Assembly: GCA_950295325.1 (NCBI GenBank)
Contig: OX485803.1
Span: forward strand, 8,494,001 to 8,558,000
Length of the DNA: 64,000 nucleotides
From: Polytrichum commune
Lineage: Eukaryota; Streptophyta; Polytrichopsida; Polytrichales; Polytrichaceae
Direction of reading: 5' to 3'
In this document: piece after piece, positions 1 through 13,718 of the stretch
Position numbering within the stretch: the first letter of the stretch is position 1
How the letters are laid out: each line of letters starts with the position of its first letter
Notes under the pieces: generated by a model
Told to the model about the DNA's origin: nothing
What the model saw: the letters and a program-made list of their open reading frames with translations, nothing else
The model's database searches: none
Made by a program: the position numbers and the translations under genes

Positions 1-1052
1 AATAAACAAAGTGATAAATCTCACAAAGAGGAACTCTTAAAATTCACATGACGAGGTTACTCAAATCATGCACCATTTGCTAAAATCTATGACCTAAATT
101 TTGTCACTTAATAAATCAATAATATACAAGTATTGTATTTAGTGTATCCTCTCATTTTCCCAAGTCACTACGTACTCTAAAGTATTTAAAGTACAAAAGA
201 GCACTTAGGAACACCCCTGGTGAAAAGGCAATCAAAACAATTGCTATAATATTATCATAATCAACTTTGCATACTTTATCAGAGGATCTTACCATACAAT
301 CCTATCATAAGATCTTATGATAGAACTCAACATGTTATAATTATGCACTTGGACTTGTTCTAGTTTTACTTAAACATGAGATTTATACATTCCTAACGCT
401 TGTTCCAATCTAGTCCAAATCGTTTTACTCGTTTGAAATAAATGATTGTGCAATTTGTGAAACATCGATGATTGGATATAATATTGAGTTTCCTGGACTT
501 CAAATTCTTTACGTATGATTGGGTTTGCGAGCTTCATCCATGAATTTCTCAAAGAGGGGCTACCCTACCCAAATTTCTCAAGGAGATCCCTTGAGCATTC
601 GTTTCTTCCATTGCAAACTTATCGTTGACATTCTTCTTTATTCGGTAAATGCTAGTGTGATGAGTTCTTCGACTTGCTAATCCAACATGGAGGCGCTATA
701 TTGGACTTTGATCTAGCTTGAGTCTACTACCCAACTATGTTGTGTTAGTTCTAGGCAACGAAAGTGGGGGTCCATGTCATATGCAAGGTCGTCATACATG
801 GAACCTAAGGATCAGTTTAAATAACTAGTGGTTTCAATTGTGCATATTCATCAAACATTCAATCGAGGCTAATTTTTTTCCTTTATGTTTAGCTCAAAGG
901 CTATATATATATCAACCACATAGCCATATGTATGTGTAGTGGCTTAAAGTGTTGGTTTAAGCACCCTCTACCTTACATAAGTTTGCGGAGTTTGGAAGTG
1001 CCCAAATTTGACAAAGACATTTGGCACCAACTTACACATCCTTATTAAAGTT

Positions 1053-1055
<3 letters not shown>

Positions 1056-1100
<45 letters not shown>
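1056..1100. repeat. (CT)n microsatellite
   Basis: An uninterrupted run of CT dinucleotides, about 22 units. Confidence 0.95.
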
Positions 1101-1105
<5 letters not shown>

Positions 1106-1660
1106 GCTAGTTGGAGTTGGGACGCATCCAATCATTCATTGGGAGGTACGTAGGTGGGTGGCAGGCTAATTGTTGTGTGTTTGGAATCGCCTTGTATTCA
1201 TACACTCTTTGGATTTGGACCTATCTTGGATTTAGCTCTCCCCATGTACTTGCCAAGTGTCATCCAATGTGTTGATTAACGTACTCGTGAAGGATTCCCT
1301 TTCCTACTTTCCCTCGGAAAGAGATCGAGAAACCAAAAGAAAAAACAACCCAAAAATACCCAAAACCTCCCCCAAGAAGCATGATTTCGTATATGTCACA
1401 GAGCGGAGGTGACTCTCATATGTTTACATTATGATATTGGTCCGAGATGACCCTAAACTACCAAATAACAGTGGAGAGGTACCCAAATCTAAATGGAGGG
1501 GTTAGTGGTTCGATTCCTGGCTGTGAAATCTTCTCTCTACTTGACGGAAAATTCAAGAGCCCACTTACCACAAGGTAGGCAACAAGTCCCACCCTACACC
1601 AACGCGATCCTTGATCAAGGTAGGGCCAACTGGCTCGAATTCACATCGGATTGCTCAACG

Positions 1661-1688
1661 TTATTATTATTATTATTATTATTATTAT
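1661..1688. repeat. (TTA)n microsatellite
   Basis: About nine TTA units. It lies directly after a fragment that is also present near 13.1 kb, where the homologous position has no such expansion. Confidence 0.9.
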
Positions 1689-4089
1689 GTTATGATATAA
1701 AATAATTGGCGTACATTTATACAATGTAGAGTTCAATAAATTGAATGGGTGGTTTGAGTGCGTTGAGGTCCGATAACAACACCATTTTGAAGTTCGCATC
1801 TTGCTTGAATCTCACTCCTAAAAAAGAAATGTAAAATTTTGAGTTGGGTATGTCGTAGATGTTCTCAAGATCTTTGAAGTGACTCGCTACCCATCGGATC
1901 GTGTGAAGCATTTGAATGCAATAGATTTTAAGTGCAAAATACCTCAAATTTTGAGCCCACTTTCATTACACTATTTATGGTCAATAATGTGGTCATACTT
2001 GTAGTGCGACTTATTCTTTAATACACTATAGTGTGGCCATAATTTTAGTATGGAACTTCATGCTCGAGGGAATTGTTTTTGCATCAATGTGCCATCACAT
2101 ATAAGTATTTCCAATGTATCTGGTACCGCTTTCCTTGTACATAGTGTGGCTCACAATATTTTCCACAAACAATGTAGTTTGTTGTGTGTCAAAGCTTAAT
2201 TTAGGAAAAGTGGGTGAAACTCCTTGGGCTTCTTCTTGCTATCCCAAATTTGTTTGAGACATCTTCACGATCTAAACATGATATGCTCATGGAACTCACC
2301 ACCCTAAATCATGAATCAACCTTGGGCTACCTTGGGCCCACCCATCCTAGTATGACAAGATAAAAAACCGATCTTCACTAGACTGACACCAATAAATCTT
2401 AAGACTGTAAATATAAGCCTTAAGAAAACTCGGGTGGCTTTATGGATTAGCTCTCAAACTCATGTTTTCGCCACCTAATCGGAGCTTGCCCCAAGTCTAT
2501 TCCCGATTCTTCACATTGTGAATGGTATTTAGTGTCACTTACTATTTGAAATAAACCAAATAAGTCTCTCTCTCTCTTCCATTTTTTACCAACAAAGATT
2601 CAAAAGGTTGTACAAACACTTATGGATCGTAAATGACTTTACTTGGTGAAGACTTACACTCTTCACCAAAAGTTATAGCGTTGCAAAACTCCGAACAGAA
2701 AGTGACACTAAATGCCATAAATGGTGGAATGAGCTTGCAAGGTTCCCACATGTTAGCAAAACTTCAAAATATGACAAGTGGCATGTCTATGATTTTATGA
2801 AGGCCTCATGGAATTATCACATCAATTGAAACGATTGGAAATCATGTATAGAACAAATAATCCCATTTTAAGCCAAGTAGACTTTCTTGCTAATTTCATT
2901 GTCTCCAAATTAGTTTAGTGATGAATAACCCACAAACCCATAGGATACATGTTACGTTTTAGTTAGTTTTACTGGAACACCTCTTTTGCCTCTCCCACCG
3001 CAAAATCTGTTGGACCATGTCGATGGACAATGCAAGCCTTAAATTATGTCTTTTAAAGACCTCGAAACCCATGGTCACTCTAACATTGTTTCCTTGGTGT
3101 AAACCGAAGTGGTCCTGGGACGAGTTCAACACCCAATCACATATTTTACGGGGCCTTGGGACCACTTCACGGTCCATAGCGTAAACAACCCCTTAGCTTG
3201 CTTAACGTTTGGCGACGTGCCATTGAGGTTGGTCAAACACCATATCCGATTCCTCCAACCACCGTTTACAGCTTGCCAATGAATGAGAGAGTACCTTGAC
3301 GACATGAAGAAGCTCTAGCCCCACAAAAGAGACTTGAAAAGGTATCCATCCCCAAACCGTACAAATAAGAGATGGGTTGAGGAACCCAAAGTCCGCCTGA
3401 ATGGAATGATTGACAATTGTCCAAATTCGGTAACCGGCAAGTCCCAACTTGACCCATATCCATTGCACCCTTGGTGCATTACACATGCACCAAGGGCCGT
3501 GACAAGGAAAAAAAAATTTAAGGGCCCTTGAATCTCATCCAAAAGTTGTACCGTGGGAAATAGGAATCCAATTTTGTAGGTGATGGGCCCTCAAGCTTAG
3601 TGTGAAATGGAACTCGGTGCCAACACTTGGTGTTCTTGGTCCACCTTCTCTTGCTGACCTTATGTCGTCCTAGGTCTCAGTGTAGTGATAGGCACACTAA
3701 ATATGATATTTAGTATCACTTACTATTTGGATTTACACAATGCTATATGCTTTTACTATTGATGTAATTTTTTTACGAAGTATTGTTTACTTCCAACTAA
3801 CCGGTAGTCACCGAGGTAGTTAGGGAGATTGAAATTTTGGCATTGGACGGGCTCAAGAGTAGGATCTCCCCCAAAATGAGCGGTGAACTTGGCAAGGAAA
3901 TGACGATGAGAGAAGTATAGGCAACCGCATTTCCAATGGCAAAGAACAAAGCACATGGCCCGGAATGGGTCGTTATTGAGTTTAGGGTTTATGTGATTTT
4001 GGGGAAATCATAGGGGATGGCGTCTTTTTAATGGTTCAAGAGGCGAGTCACAAAGGGCAATTTTCGGATGGGATGACTCGAGGGTGAAT

Positions 4090-6720
4090 TACACTTTTGT
4101 TCAAGCAAGGAGAGTAATTCAAATTGGGCAACTGGAGGTCCATTACGTTATTGAACATAACTTACAAGCTCTATGCACAAGCGTTGCAAAGGAGACTACA
4201 ACTATTGCGAATGGAGATCATTAGCATGGATCAAACAACGTTCTTACCAGTCAGGTATATTGTGGAGAACATGCTACTCACACATGAAAGTTTGACTTGG
4301 GCAAAACACAATAAGCATGAGGTAATTTGTATGAAATTAGACTTTGCTAAGGCCTATGATGCAATGGCATGGGAGTTTATGTTTCAAGCAATGACCACAA
4401 TTGGCTTTCATCCTACTTTCATCCATATGACTAGAGTTTTATTTCAAAAAGAAAATGCGGTAGTCCACATTAATGGTCAATCGTCGAAAAGTTTTGAAAT
4501 TCAATGGGGGGTTGGCAAGGGTGCCCAATGGTGCCGTATGTTTTTTTCTTCTAATTATGGGAGAGTTCCTTAATCACATGGTTAAATGGGTGATTGACGA
4601 TAATGAGGTTAAGGGAATTGGCATGTCACGTGCCAATGTATAACAAATCGTTGCACAATACACTGACGATATGTCGTTTGCGGTAGAAAGGGACGAGCAA
4701 GTAGTTAGGAATCTGGTTAGATTTCTACGCATGTTTAGCTCAATCTCGTGATTAGAAATTAATTGGAGCAAACCATCGGCAAACTGACAAAGCTCGTGAC
4801 AAAGTAGCTTTAGAGCAAAACCAACATGGTTAAATACTTACCAATTGAAGTGAGCCTAGAAGGAGAGCTCTCTAAGTTGTTAGGTATTGCATTTGGTCTA
4901 GAGTTAGAGACACAAGATGTGGGTATTTCTTATCAACAAAATCCCCCCAAAAAATAAGATAATGAGGGTTGAGGCATCTCTCATTAGTAGGAAGAAGGCT
5001 CATAGTTAATCAAGTGTTAGCATTCACCCTTTGGTTCTTTGTTACAGTATGGGCCGGGACGTGGAAGGCTATGAAGAGCATTAAGGCCCTTCTGAGTGAC
5101 TATCTATGGGGAGGTCAACTAGGTCATGTCAGAGCATGGGTGGCATGGATGGATTGGTATGCAAAGCTAGAGCAAGGAGGCCTTGGCCTTATTGACCCTG
5201 AGGCAACCACTAAGAGTCTTTTGGTCAAGTGGGCGATTTAGGCATTGGATGGGGGGCAAATCCAATTTACATCTACTTCTCCAATACATGCTACAAAGTG
5301 TGAAACCATATAGAAAAAAGTAAATGGGGTCAAGGTATGGGATGGTTGTTTCTCAATCACCACATCCCAATGTAGGAGTCGAACATCTGGAAGAAAATAG
5401 GGGATGCATGGAAAAGGATGCTTGACAATGTTCCGATCCTTTTGCCTAACAATAACTATCAGGTGCTCAACTCAAATCTCTGGTGGAACTATGAAAACCA
5501 AGGGATTGGATATGAGTTTACTCGTAATTGAATGGTGTAGTTAGATAGAAATGGACTTAGGCATATTAAAGACATGTGGGTTTCAAGAATAACCAATTCC
5601 GTGCAACCACATATATTGGGAGGAAATTCAAGTTAGATCAGGGGGAGCATAGGATGATCGACACCATGATTAGGTCAATCCCAAACCAATGGGTGATGCT
5701 TCTCCAACAAAAAAAGGATCAAACACTACTTGGGAGTTGGGTTGGTTGCTTCGAGGATAATAGCCATGATGCCCACCCAATGGCCGTCTTTCAAAGTTGT
5801 GAGTTCTTTAGACCACTACTAGAGGTTTATTCATGGGCACCCTCCCCCCTCCCACCCCCCACATTACAAAACTTTCATATTACGGTAAATACTTGGAGTC
5901 TGGACATGGGAGACCCTTGGGAAGGTAATGCTAGCATCAATGCAAGATGGTGTAGAATGGTTAAGATCTACACCACAAGCAAAGGGGGAAAGAAACCTAC
6001 GAGGGATGTCTACATTGGGAGGAGAGAAATGCTTGAGCTAGACTCATGAGGCTTAATTGGAGCTCAGGAGACGAGTTCTTAAGCTACAATTCCGCTCTTG
6101 GTAGGAACCTCCTTCATGTGAAAAACTCACAATCCTTATCAATCATCACCAAATGGCATGGCATCCTCAGTCCTAGTCTTAAGTCAAAATGGATAAATGT
6201 TTGGGATAGAACCTAGAGTTGGAAGGAAGGTGTCTTCATTTGGTCATATTGGCATGTAGCAATTGCGGAAATTCTTGGCAAGCCTGGTTTATCAAGAACA
6301 TCAATGATACTTGCTGCATGCGCAATGTTGATATCCCAATACCATTAAGCACAAATTTCGGGATGGTAGGGTGGCTCACAGAGCTTGGGGATTATCCATT
6401 GGCATCATCAACACCATGAAAGCAGAAGGGGACAAAGAGAGCCATGGAAACCACTTGATTGGCAACACAAGATCTTTGGCAAGAAAATGACCACCTCACT
6501 TAGCAATGTCTCTAGAATTTGGCTCTTACTTAGAGGCATCACAATGTGGACTATCTGGATCCAAGGAAACTATCTCACTTTTAACAACAAGAGATGGGAT
6601 GCTACTAAAACCAAACAAATGATATGGCAAAGCCTCCTTGAGTATGCTAGAATCATGTGGGATATTGCATGTAAAAATGTGGATAGAGCCACCATCTATG
6701 ATGCTATGACTAGGAATTAA
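4090..6720 (+). pseudogene. Decayed LINE (non-LTR retrotransposon) reverse transcriptase
   Basis: Fragments in shifting plus-strand frames read in order as a plant LINE ORF2. At 4124-4570 are the finger and palm regions: the RSITLLNITYKLYA stretch, then LDFAKAYD with a catalytic aspartate. Near 4655-4672 a different frame reads QYTDDMSF, the YxDD catalytic motif. The 4969-5241 frame has the post-RT signature of plant LINEs (LSLVGRRLIVNQVL, then GGLGLIDPEA). The 6385-6720 frame resembles the C-terminal tail behind the zf-RVT region. At least four frame changes and several stops separate these blocks, so the copy is dead. I found no endonuclease domain upstream, which suggests 5' truncation, and no clear poly(A) tail or target duplication. 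Confidence 0.85.
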
Positions 6721-9700
6721 GACAAATTATGGGGACAAAGTGGGCCAAAGTGGGCACTTCATTCTTTGACAGTCTTTTAAGGTCTTATAATCTCAATTGT
6801 AAGCTAAGCAAGCCAACAAGTTACTTATCTTAATCAAACACCTATATATATATATATTCAAGTGGCTATACTTAGGCGTGGATCTAAGCTCAAAGATTGG
6901 AAATACACATGTTTAAAAAAGATAGGATTACATGTTTGAAATTAATTGACTATTCTAGGTTCATCAATCAATAGAATCAGGAGGGACATACATGATTGTT
7001 TAACAAGAAAAAGGATCTTCACTTTGATAACATATTAGACATTCATGCGAGCTTTGAAAATTATGAGGAAAATAGCCACATCTTTAATTTGAATTTGCTA
7101 ATCAGATCTTACTAATAGCATGTTCAAAATCATGGGATAAGTGGGAATTAAATTGAAAACTCCCGTATTATGATGTTGTCTATGATGGTGTGATTGGTGA
7201 TCTATGGAGGGAACGAACTCCTCTACCATAGGTATAACACTAGATCAATGCATTGGAACATTAGGGCGCCTAATGTTGGCTTCGTCAATCACGTTTAGGC
7301 TTTTTGCGCATGATAATTTATTTTGGTCCATTGGGTGCACCCAAGAGGACCTACTGTTCTCTCTTGATTGGGTCCCTGGTGGCCTTGTATGATTTTTGAC
7401 ATTAAAACAAAATGTTTCAATTGTCTCCCAAAAACTAATGAACCTAAAATACAAAACTACAAAAACAAAAGTCTGCCTTATTCAAGAACCATCTACCTTA
7501 TGGTGATATGTGATGACCGAATCATTACTTCGACTAAATTAGCTTGATTGTGTTGGGCTAACTTAGAGAGCATAAAGTTAATTACCCCATTTTGCAAAGC
7601 ATAGGGAGGCCAATGCAAAGCAAAGTTTATGGACATTGAACATAGTGTGATTTGGGTACAATTTTTGGAAGTTGGATTCCCATAGAGCTACATAGGTATG
7701 CATAGAGTGATGTTTACCAAGCAAATGTCTTTTCTTAGGGCTGGTTTAGACTGGTGAAGAAATGCACCAGTAGGTCAAGAATTTTAGTCCAAGTGCGTCA
7801 CACTATAAGAATGCCTAGGGTAGGTCACACTATACATATGCCCAAAAGATTTACCAAAAATAGTGTATTGTTTTGCCATAAAAACACAATTTGAAGAAGT
7901 GGTTGGTATCAAGGTTTAGGTCTCAAAGTGTTGATTATAGTTGTGTGCAAAACCTACCCTAGGCTCTCATATTCAAATCATATTAGTTTTAGGCAAGAAT
8001 CCATAGAGGCTACTTCTGGATAAGGGCCACAATTAGGTGTGATATTGTTGATGAGGCCAATATACCATCTTTTGAACAAACATCTTGACATTGTAAGCTT
8101 ACTAGCTTGGGCCCGTGATGTTTTGGCCTCTTGTAGTCAAGCAAATACATCAATGTTTCAAATCATTCTTGCACCACTTGTTCAACTTGTTACCATCAGA
8201 AGTTGGTGACGGAAACAAGGTAATTATTTGAATATTTATTAGATTCGTAAAGGGAATGGGAGAATCGAAGGTGCATTCTATATTAGCAAATGTGACAATC
8301 ATTGGTAAGTCGGTGGGATATCAAATTGCCTTTCTTTGTAATTGGAGGGTGATTGGAGGTCAAGATCAACTCTCTATAATGGGTAGCATGTTGGTGGTTC
8401 TTACCCAATTGGGAACCCCAAGTCGCCCCCATCCCACTGCACCCATGCGCATGAAGTTAATTGTGATCACATCACTTTAACATGCCCCCTCATATATCCC
8501 CCCCACCTTTTGCACCCATAGTCATCCCACTTTCCTAGAATGGTTGGGAATAGTGGGACGGTGACCACACCAACACCACATTGTCCATTATATAGTAGAC
8601 TACCTTGGACTCGTGCATATAAATGGTGAATCGCTTAAATACTCAATACTATCGTTGGCGGCCCATACTTGCCACGTTTGTTTTTCCGTCCACCGTTCTC
8701 AAAACGGTCAGAAACGGTGGGACGACAACCTCATCACCACCACCACCACCACGTTGTGTGTTGTCCAAGTTATAGTCGATTGCCGATTTGGAGAAGCAAA
8801 TGTTTGTGATCTTAGTGCGATTTTGGACAGCTTCCTATACTTTACTTAATAGAGAACAAGGGCAACGAATGGGTTAAGGTTCAGTTTCAAAAGGCATGCA
8901 CTTCCCATATTACATAGACACATGGCACTGACAACTTGGATGAAATCACGGAAGCCCCATGACTTCCTCTGTTGAACCCTAAACCACACCGGAGAGTGGA
9001 GCGGTGATTTTTTGGGGAGGATTTTGGGCATAATTTTTGGGTTGAGATCCATGTGTTTGCAAATCCAACTGGTTAAATTATGTGTTCACATCCTCCGGTT
9101 TTGCTTTACTAAAGTGGGGTATATTCTTCTATAGATTCCTCTAAAATGATCGGTAATTTTTCCTGCACTCTTGAACTTCAACCGGTGTTTCCTCAAACTC
9201 AACTGGTTCATCTGTGACAGACTACCGGTTCGCCCCGATCATAGGAGTGGAGTGGAGGCACATAAAATATGGAATTTGAACTTCCATTCTTCCCGTGGGT
9301 CCAAATCGCCAAAACCAAAGGAGTCGAAGAATCATATAATAGTCACCGTGACTAGGCTCCACATAGGCACATAGGCAACTTATGGTCCAATGAATGAACC
9401 ATTATTTTGGGGGCACACAAGCCTCCGGGGGCAACCTTTAACTCATTTAGTCTCGGTGCTTGCTTGCTTGCCTCACCCAACCCTATTGAACTTGAATCAT
9501 TGATGAGCCTACCACCGACCGGTCCACGGAGGAGCGTATCGCCGGTTTTGCAATTCCGTCCGTCCATTCGTTCATCGAATCCATCCATCAATCATTTGTA
9601 TCTATCTTGACTTTTGGCTCGACAAGCGGCAACCATGATTCGGGAAAAAAGGGGAGAGAAGAGCATCCCCTCGGGAGCCACCACCCATGCGATTGATTGT

Positions 9701-12430
9701 GTGAGGGGGTTGTGCCTACCTTGGTGGGCATGCATATGTGGTTTCATGTCCACGGCGTCAATGAGGAGGCCATTGCCACAACCTCATCTTCAAAATCATG
9801 AACTCGTCATTGGAACCGGCATCCACGTAGTCCAATCCCTAATGATATATATTATATTGTGTCATTTTTGGCTCGTACAACGTGGTTGAAAATAACGTAC
9901 GTTTTGTTTTGGAATGTCCCCTTTACAACTCTCTCCTTCTCTTGCAAAACGCAACGCCAAGTAGTTTCAAGTCGAGTTTGTCTTCCAAGTTGATATGAGC
10001 CATTGTGTCACACATAAATCATTACTCTCCATTTGTCTAGAAAATCTCCATAGGTGATTTTTTTTTTAAAAGAAAGAAAGAAAGAAAGGTTAACACTTTG
10101 GTGCCACACATGTAATGAGGAATTTTGTAGGGTGACACATGAGATTTTGCAGAGATCCCAATTGATAAAGAAAACGACACGTGGCGCTTTGTTTGATATT
10201 TGATTTGATTTGTGTAAAACTTGCTTATCACCTACGGTAGAATTTTTGATACTACGGTCACCTTGATGTAATTCTGATTCCATATGTTTTTTGACTTCCT
10301 CAACGTTAGAATCAATTTCCTTTCATTTCATTTCACTTGGTTTACCTATGACCACTATGAAACATTGGGGGATGAGTTAGAGAATGTACTAAGCTCAAGG
10401 AAAGTCAAAAATTGTCAAAATGCCATCCGAAAAATGGATGAGAGATGGCACTCCTCGGGAGCCACGACCCGAGTGATTGATAGCGGGGAATTGGTTTTCT
10501 TGTAAAGAGGATCAAATTCTAAGGAGAATGCAGAAAAAGAAGAAGGTGGAGTTATATTCCCGGCAGTATTCACAGAAAGCACTATCCATCCCGACACTAT
10601 ACACCGAAAATAAATATTATTCATAGAAGCACTATTCACAATTTATATTGGCGTCAATTTCTTCCTATTGTTTAAGTCTATTCCCATGAAGGTAAGATGG
10701 TGGACAACCGATCAAATGCTAAATATAATAACAAAACTCAACCATACGGTTGAATAATGTTATGGTGTACCACCTCCCATCCATCCATCCATCCATCCAA
10801 CATAAAACTTGGACCCCTATGAGTTTTGTTGTCGATGCATATTGAATCACTCTCACCAGACTAAATCGGAGTCTTTCAAACTAATTTGGGTGTCAAATCA
10901 ACTATTAAAAACACCTTCCCAGATGTATACTATTTCAGGACTTTTATGTTGGATGAATGTAATGTGTGCTCTTGTACAATAATTCCTCTCTCTCTCTCTC
11001 CGTCAACGAGGAGCACATTTGCCACGATTTCATTCACTTGGTTTATCCAAAACCACTAAGATGGATTAAGGACGGGTTGCCTCGTGGGAAGTCAAAAAGT
11101 TGTTAAAACTGTGTAAAGCCATGTGATTCACTTGAAGTTCCTGTGAAGTCCACAAGGTAGCTACAAGAGATGTAAGAGTAAATATGGCCTTATGTGGTCA
11201 CTTACAGGATAGCTAAGGTAAGGTAGGAATACCCTAACCCGTGAAAATAAGGTGATTCGCATTCAAGATTTGGTCTGACAATCATGAGAAAATTTTCCAA
11301 GATAGACGAGAAGGATTAATGAAGAATGCAAGTTGTTTCATACTTTTCTGCCATATATAAAAAATGATACAATTTTTCAAAGTGGAAAGTTGTCCAACCC
11401 CCTACTCGTTCACTAGATTCTTCCTACACTGAACACGGTAATCCACATTTCCATACAGAACATCGCCTAAATCAGTTACCTCATGAGTACATTAACACTT
11501 GACTCCCATTGGCTACACTGAGTGTACACGCATTGAAGTTGCTGCTGAGCCATGATCGGTTTTAGAAATGGCACTTCAACATTACGACGGCGGTCTAGTG
11601 CACGGCTAGAGGGTGGTTAACGGGTTATGGTATTTCTACCTTAGATAGACCCATTTCCGTTACCTGTAGGCAATTTCGCATAAGTGTGCATGCACAATCC
11701 TTTTTTGCATCATGCCGAATGTGAAGGCTACATGTCTTGACCTGGTTTTGGGATGTTGACCTAAACCTTAAACCCAAATTTGTGTCCTTTTGACTTACTT
11801 TTTTCATCATGTCGAATGTGAAGGCTACACGTGTGATTCTTCACAACTTTTTACATCACGTTAGGGAATGATGGCTGCATGTGTGGAACTTCGCGGCTCT
11901 AGGGGACTCTATGTGTTAAGATTGGGTGGGTGGGTGGGTGGGGGGGGGGGGTATCAGAATGGGGTCTGCCTACCATAAATTTGAGTGGTATATGAAGAGG
12001 CTTGTTGTTCAGAACATGAATTAGAAGACACGTGTTACAATGAGATTGGTCCATGTGCTCATAGTATAGACATCCATATAGTTCCAACGCAATTGGGAGG
12101 GCATATGTGATCGTTTCAAAAGAATAGAACTTCCATTTTGACCTTTCATAATCTTGACATCTCATTTAGAATTCTATAGAATTGAAAATGGCAAACTATG
12201 TGATTCATTGTAGTTGCTAACTAAATAAGACAATCCCCAATCCAATCCAATGGCCACAATTGTATGTGGAGTTGAAAGTGCCCACAATATGAACCAAAAC
12301 TTGGCCAGGGCTAGAAGCCCACCTCTTGATATGGGCTAGTTTGGCCCCACCACTATTACCCAAGATTAAAGCGCAATCGATTTATATTATAGATTGCATA
12401 TTTGTTTAGATGATGTGATCTTGGAATCAA
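6721..12430. other. Intergenic DNA without a recognisable gene
   Basis: No coding region is supportable. A MITE terminal fragment at 7738-7790 is listed separately. Minor simple repeats include CATC units near 10778-10799 and GGTG units with a G run near 11924-11951. A fragment near 12020-12090 is an inverted copy of a dispersed repeat found at 15.3-15.9, 17.8 and 51.1 kb. Confidence 0.6.
7738..7790 (+). repeat. Solo terminal repeat of the GGTTTAGACT MITE
   Basis: The block starting GGGCTGGTTTAGACT and continuing through TGCACCAGTAGGTCAAGAAT closely matches the left terminal repeat of the element at 44119-44547. I could not find its partner inverted end within the next kilobase, so this is a solo or truncated end. 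Confidence 0.6.
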
Positions 12431-12449
12431 TGTCAGAGACCTCAAATTT

Positions 12450-12834
12450 AGTGTTACATTGCATTCTATGTCACCATGGCAACTTTTTGGATGAGACTTA
12501 TGAATAAGTGAACAAATGTTGTCATGGATGATGGACGAGTTCATCTATTGTCCAAAACCCCGTCCTCCCTTGTCAGCAGCTTGTGATGAAATATTGTCAT
12601 GGATGATTGAGATTTGGATGAAAAATCACTTGGTAAGTGACAATAATTGCAACTTTGTAAATCCATAATCCCCCAATTTATTATTATTATTTTATTTTGT
12701 CACACAAGGAATGACAAATAATGTTGGGTGAACCTTTAGTTGTTGGTGGCACTACACCGCGGTTTACAATCAGTATTGAGCAAGACAATTAGAATTGGTG
12801 ACACAAAATATCATATTTAGTGTTGTCAATATGC
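12450..12834 (+). mobile_element. CACTAAAT-family MITE, copy 1 (diverged)
   Basis: It shares ordered modules with copies at 13306, 46995 and 53403: a 'TCATGGATGATTGARATTTG' block, an 'AATCACTTGGTAAGTGACAA' block, a 'GGTTTACAATNAGTATTGAG' block and a terminal GGTGACAC(T)AAAATA. The right end has the ATATTTAGTGT terminal motif. It has no transposase and is presumably non-autonomous. Confidence 0.7.
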
Positions 12835-13305
12835 ACACTGAAGAACATGGTATTATAAGTTAGTTGGTAAAAAACGATAGTGTCGGCAGAAAGCTATAGC
12901 AACACGTAACTGCAAATGGTAACCCACACTAATTAGACAAAACGATGTAACCCTGGCCTAGACACCTTACATCAAATGGGATCATTTGTCCACAAACGGG
13001 TTCACATCTTACACCACATTCCACTTCATGTCTTATAAATGGCTCATGGCCCCAAGGGGATTCTTGAGCAAGGTAGGGCCAACATGCTCAAATTCATGTT
13101 GGATTGCTTGACGTTTGGTTTTTCTTTCCTTTTCTTTGGCTTACGACCAACGAGCCCTTATTCACGTCGGTGCAAGATCAAGGCATTAATGTTACTAATT
13201 CTTTTCTTTCCTTTCCACAAATGGGTTATCCAAGGACACTTTTCCACATCTTCATCCATTTTCCTCATCCAAAACCACTACAAAGGATTAGGGACAGGTT
13301 AGAGA

Positions 13306-13718
13306 CACTAAATATGTTATTACACTAGATATTGTATTAGTGCCATATGGTATTTTATGTCACTGTGGAACTTTTCTAATGACAGAACTATGAATAAGTT
13401 TATAAGTGCTGTTATCCCAACCTATCTTTAGTTCATCCACTTAGAATTTACCCACTTTTGGTTTGGTGTATTGTGCATCTTTCCAATTCTACAATGAAAT
13501 ATTATTGTCATGGATGATTGAAATTTGGATGAAAACTCACTTGGTAAGTGACAATAATTATAACATTGTAAATCTATAATGCCTCATTTTTTTTTACACA
13601 AGGAGTGACAAATAACCCTAGGTTTACATTTTAGTGTTTGATGACACTACACAGGTGCTTTACAATTAGTATCGAGCAAGCCAAATAGAATCGGTGACAC
13701 TAAATACAATATTTAGTG
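13306..13718 (+). mobile_element. CACTAAAT-family MITE, copy 2 (best preserved)
   Basis: The left end is CACTAAATATG and the right end ATATTTAGTG, giving terminal inverted repeats of about 9 bp with CACTA outermost. The family modules lie between them in the same order as in the other copies. The right end is itself palindromic (CACTAAATACAATATTTAGTG pattern at 13698-13718). Flanking trinucleotides (AGA and TAG) do not match, so no target duplication is claimed. CACTA termini suggest En/Spm-type mobilisation, which is inference. Confidence 0.75.

Larger units (their letters stand above)
1..4090. other. Gene-poor intergenic DNA
   Basis: I see no supportable gene here. The short open frames on both strands lack family motifs and splice structure. 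The stretch holds a CT microsatellite, a TTA microsatellite, a fragment around 1590-1660 resembling a repeat at 13040-13110, and a CACTAAAT palindrome near 3691-3715 matching the ends of the MITE family described below. Confidence 0.6.

Noticed and set aside
1056-1100. CT run as a GAGA-type promoter element
   Set aside because: No gene starts nearby, so it is treated as a plain microsatellite.
3202-3542. Several overlapping minus-strand frames
   Set aside because: Three different frames are open at once, which reflects local composition; no motif is present.
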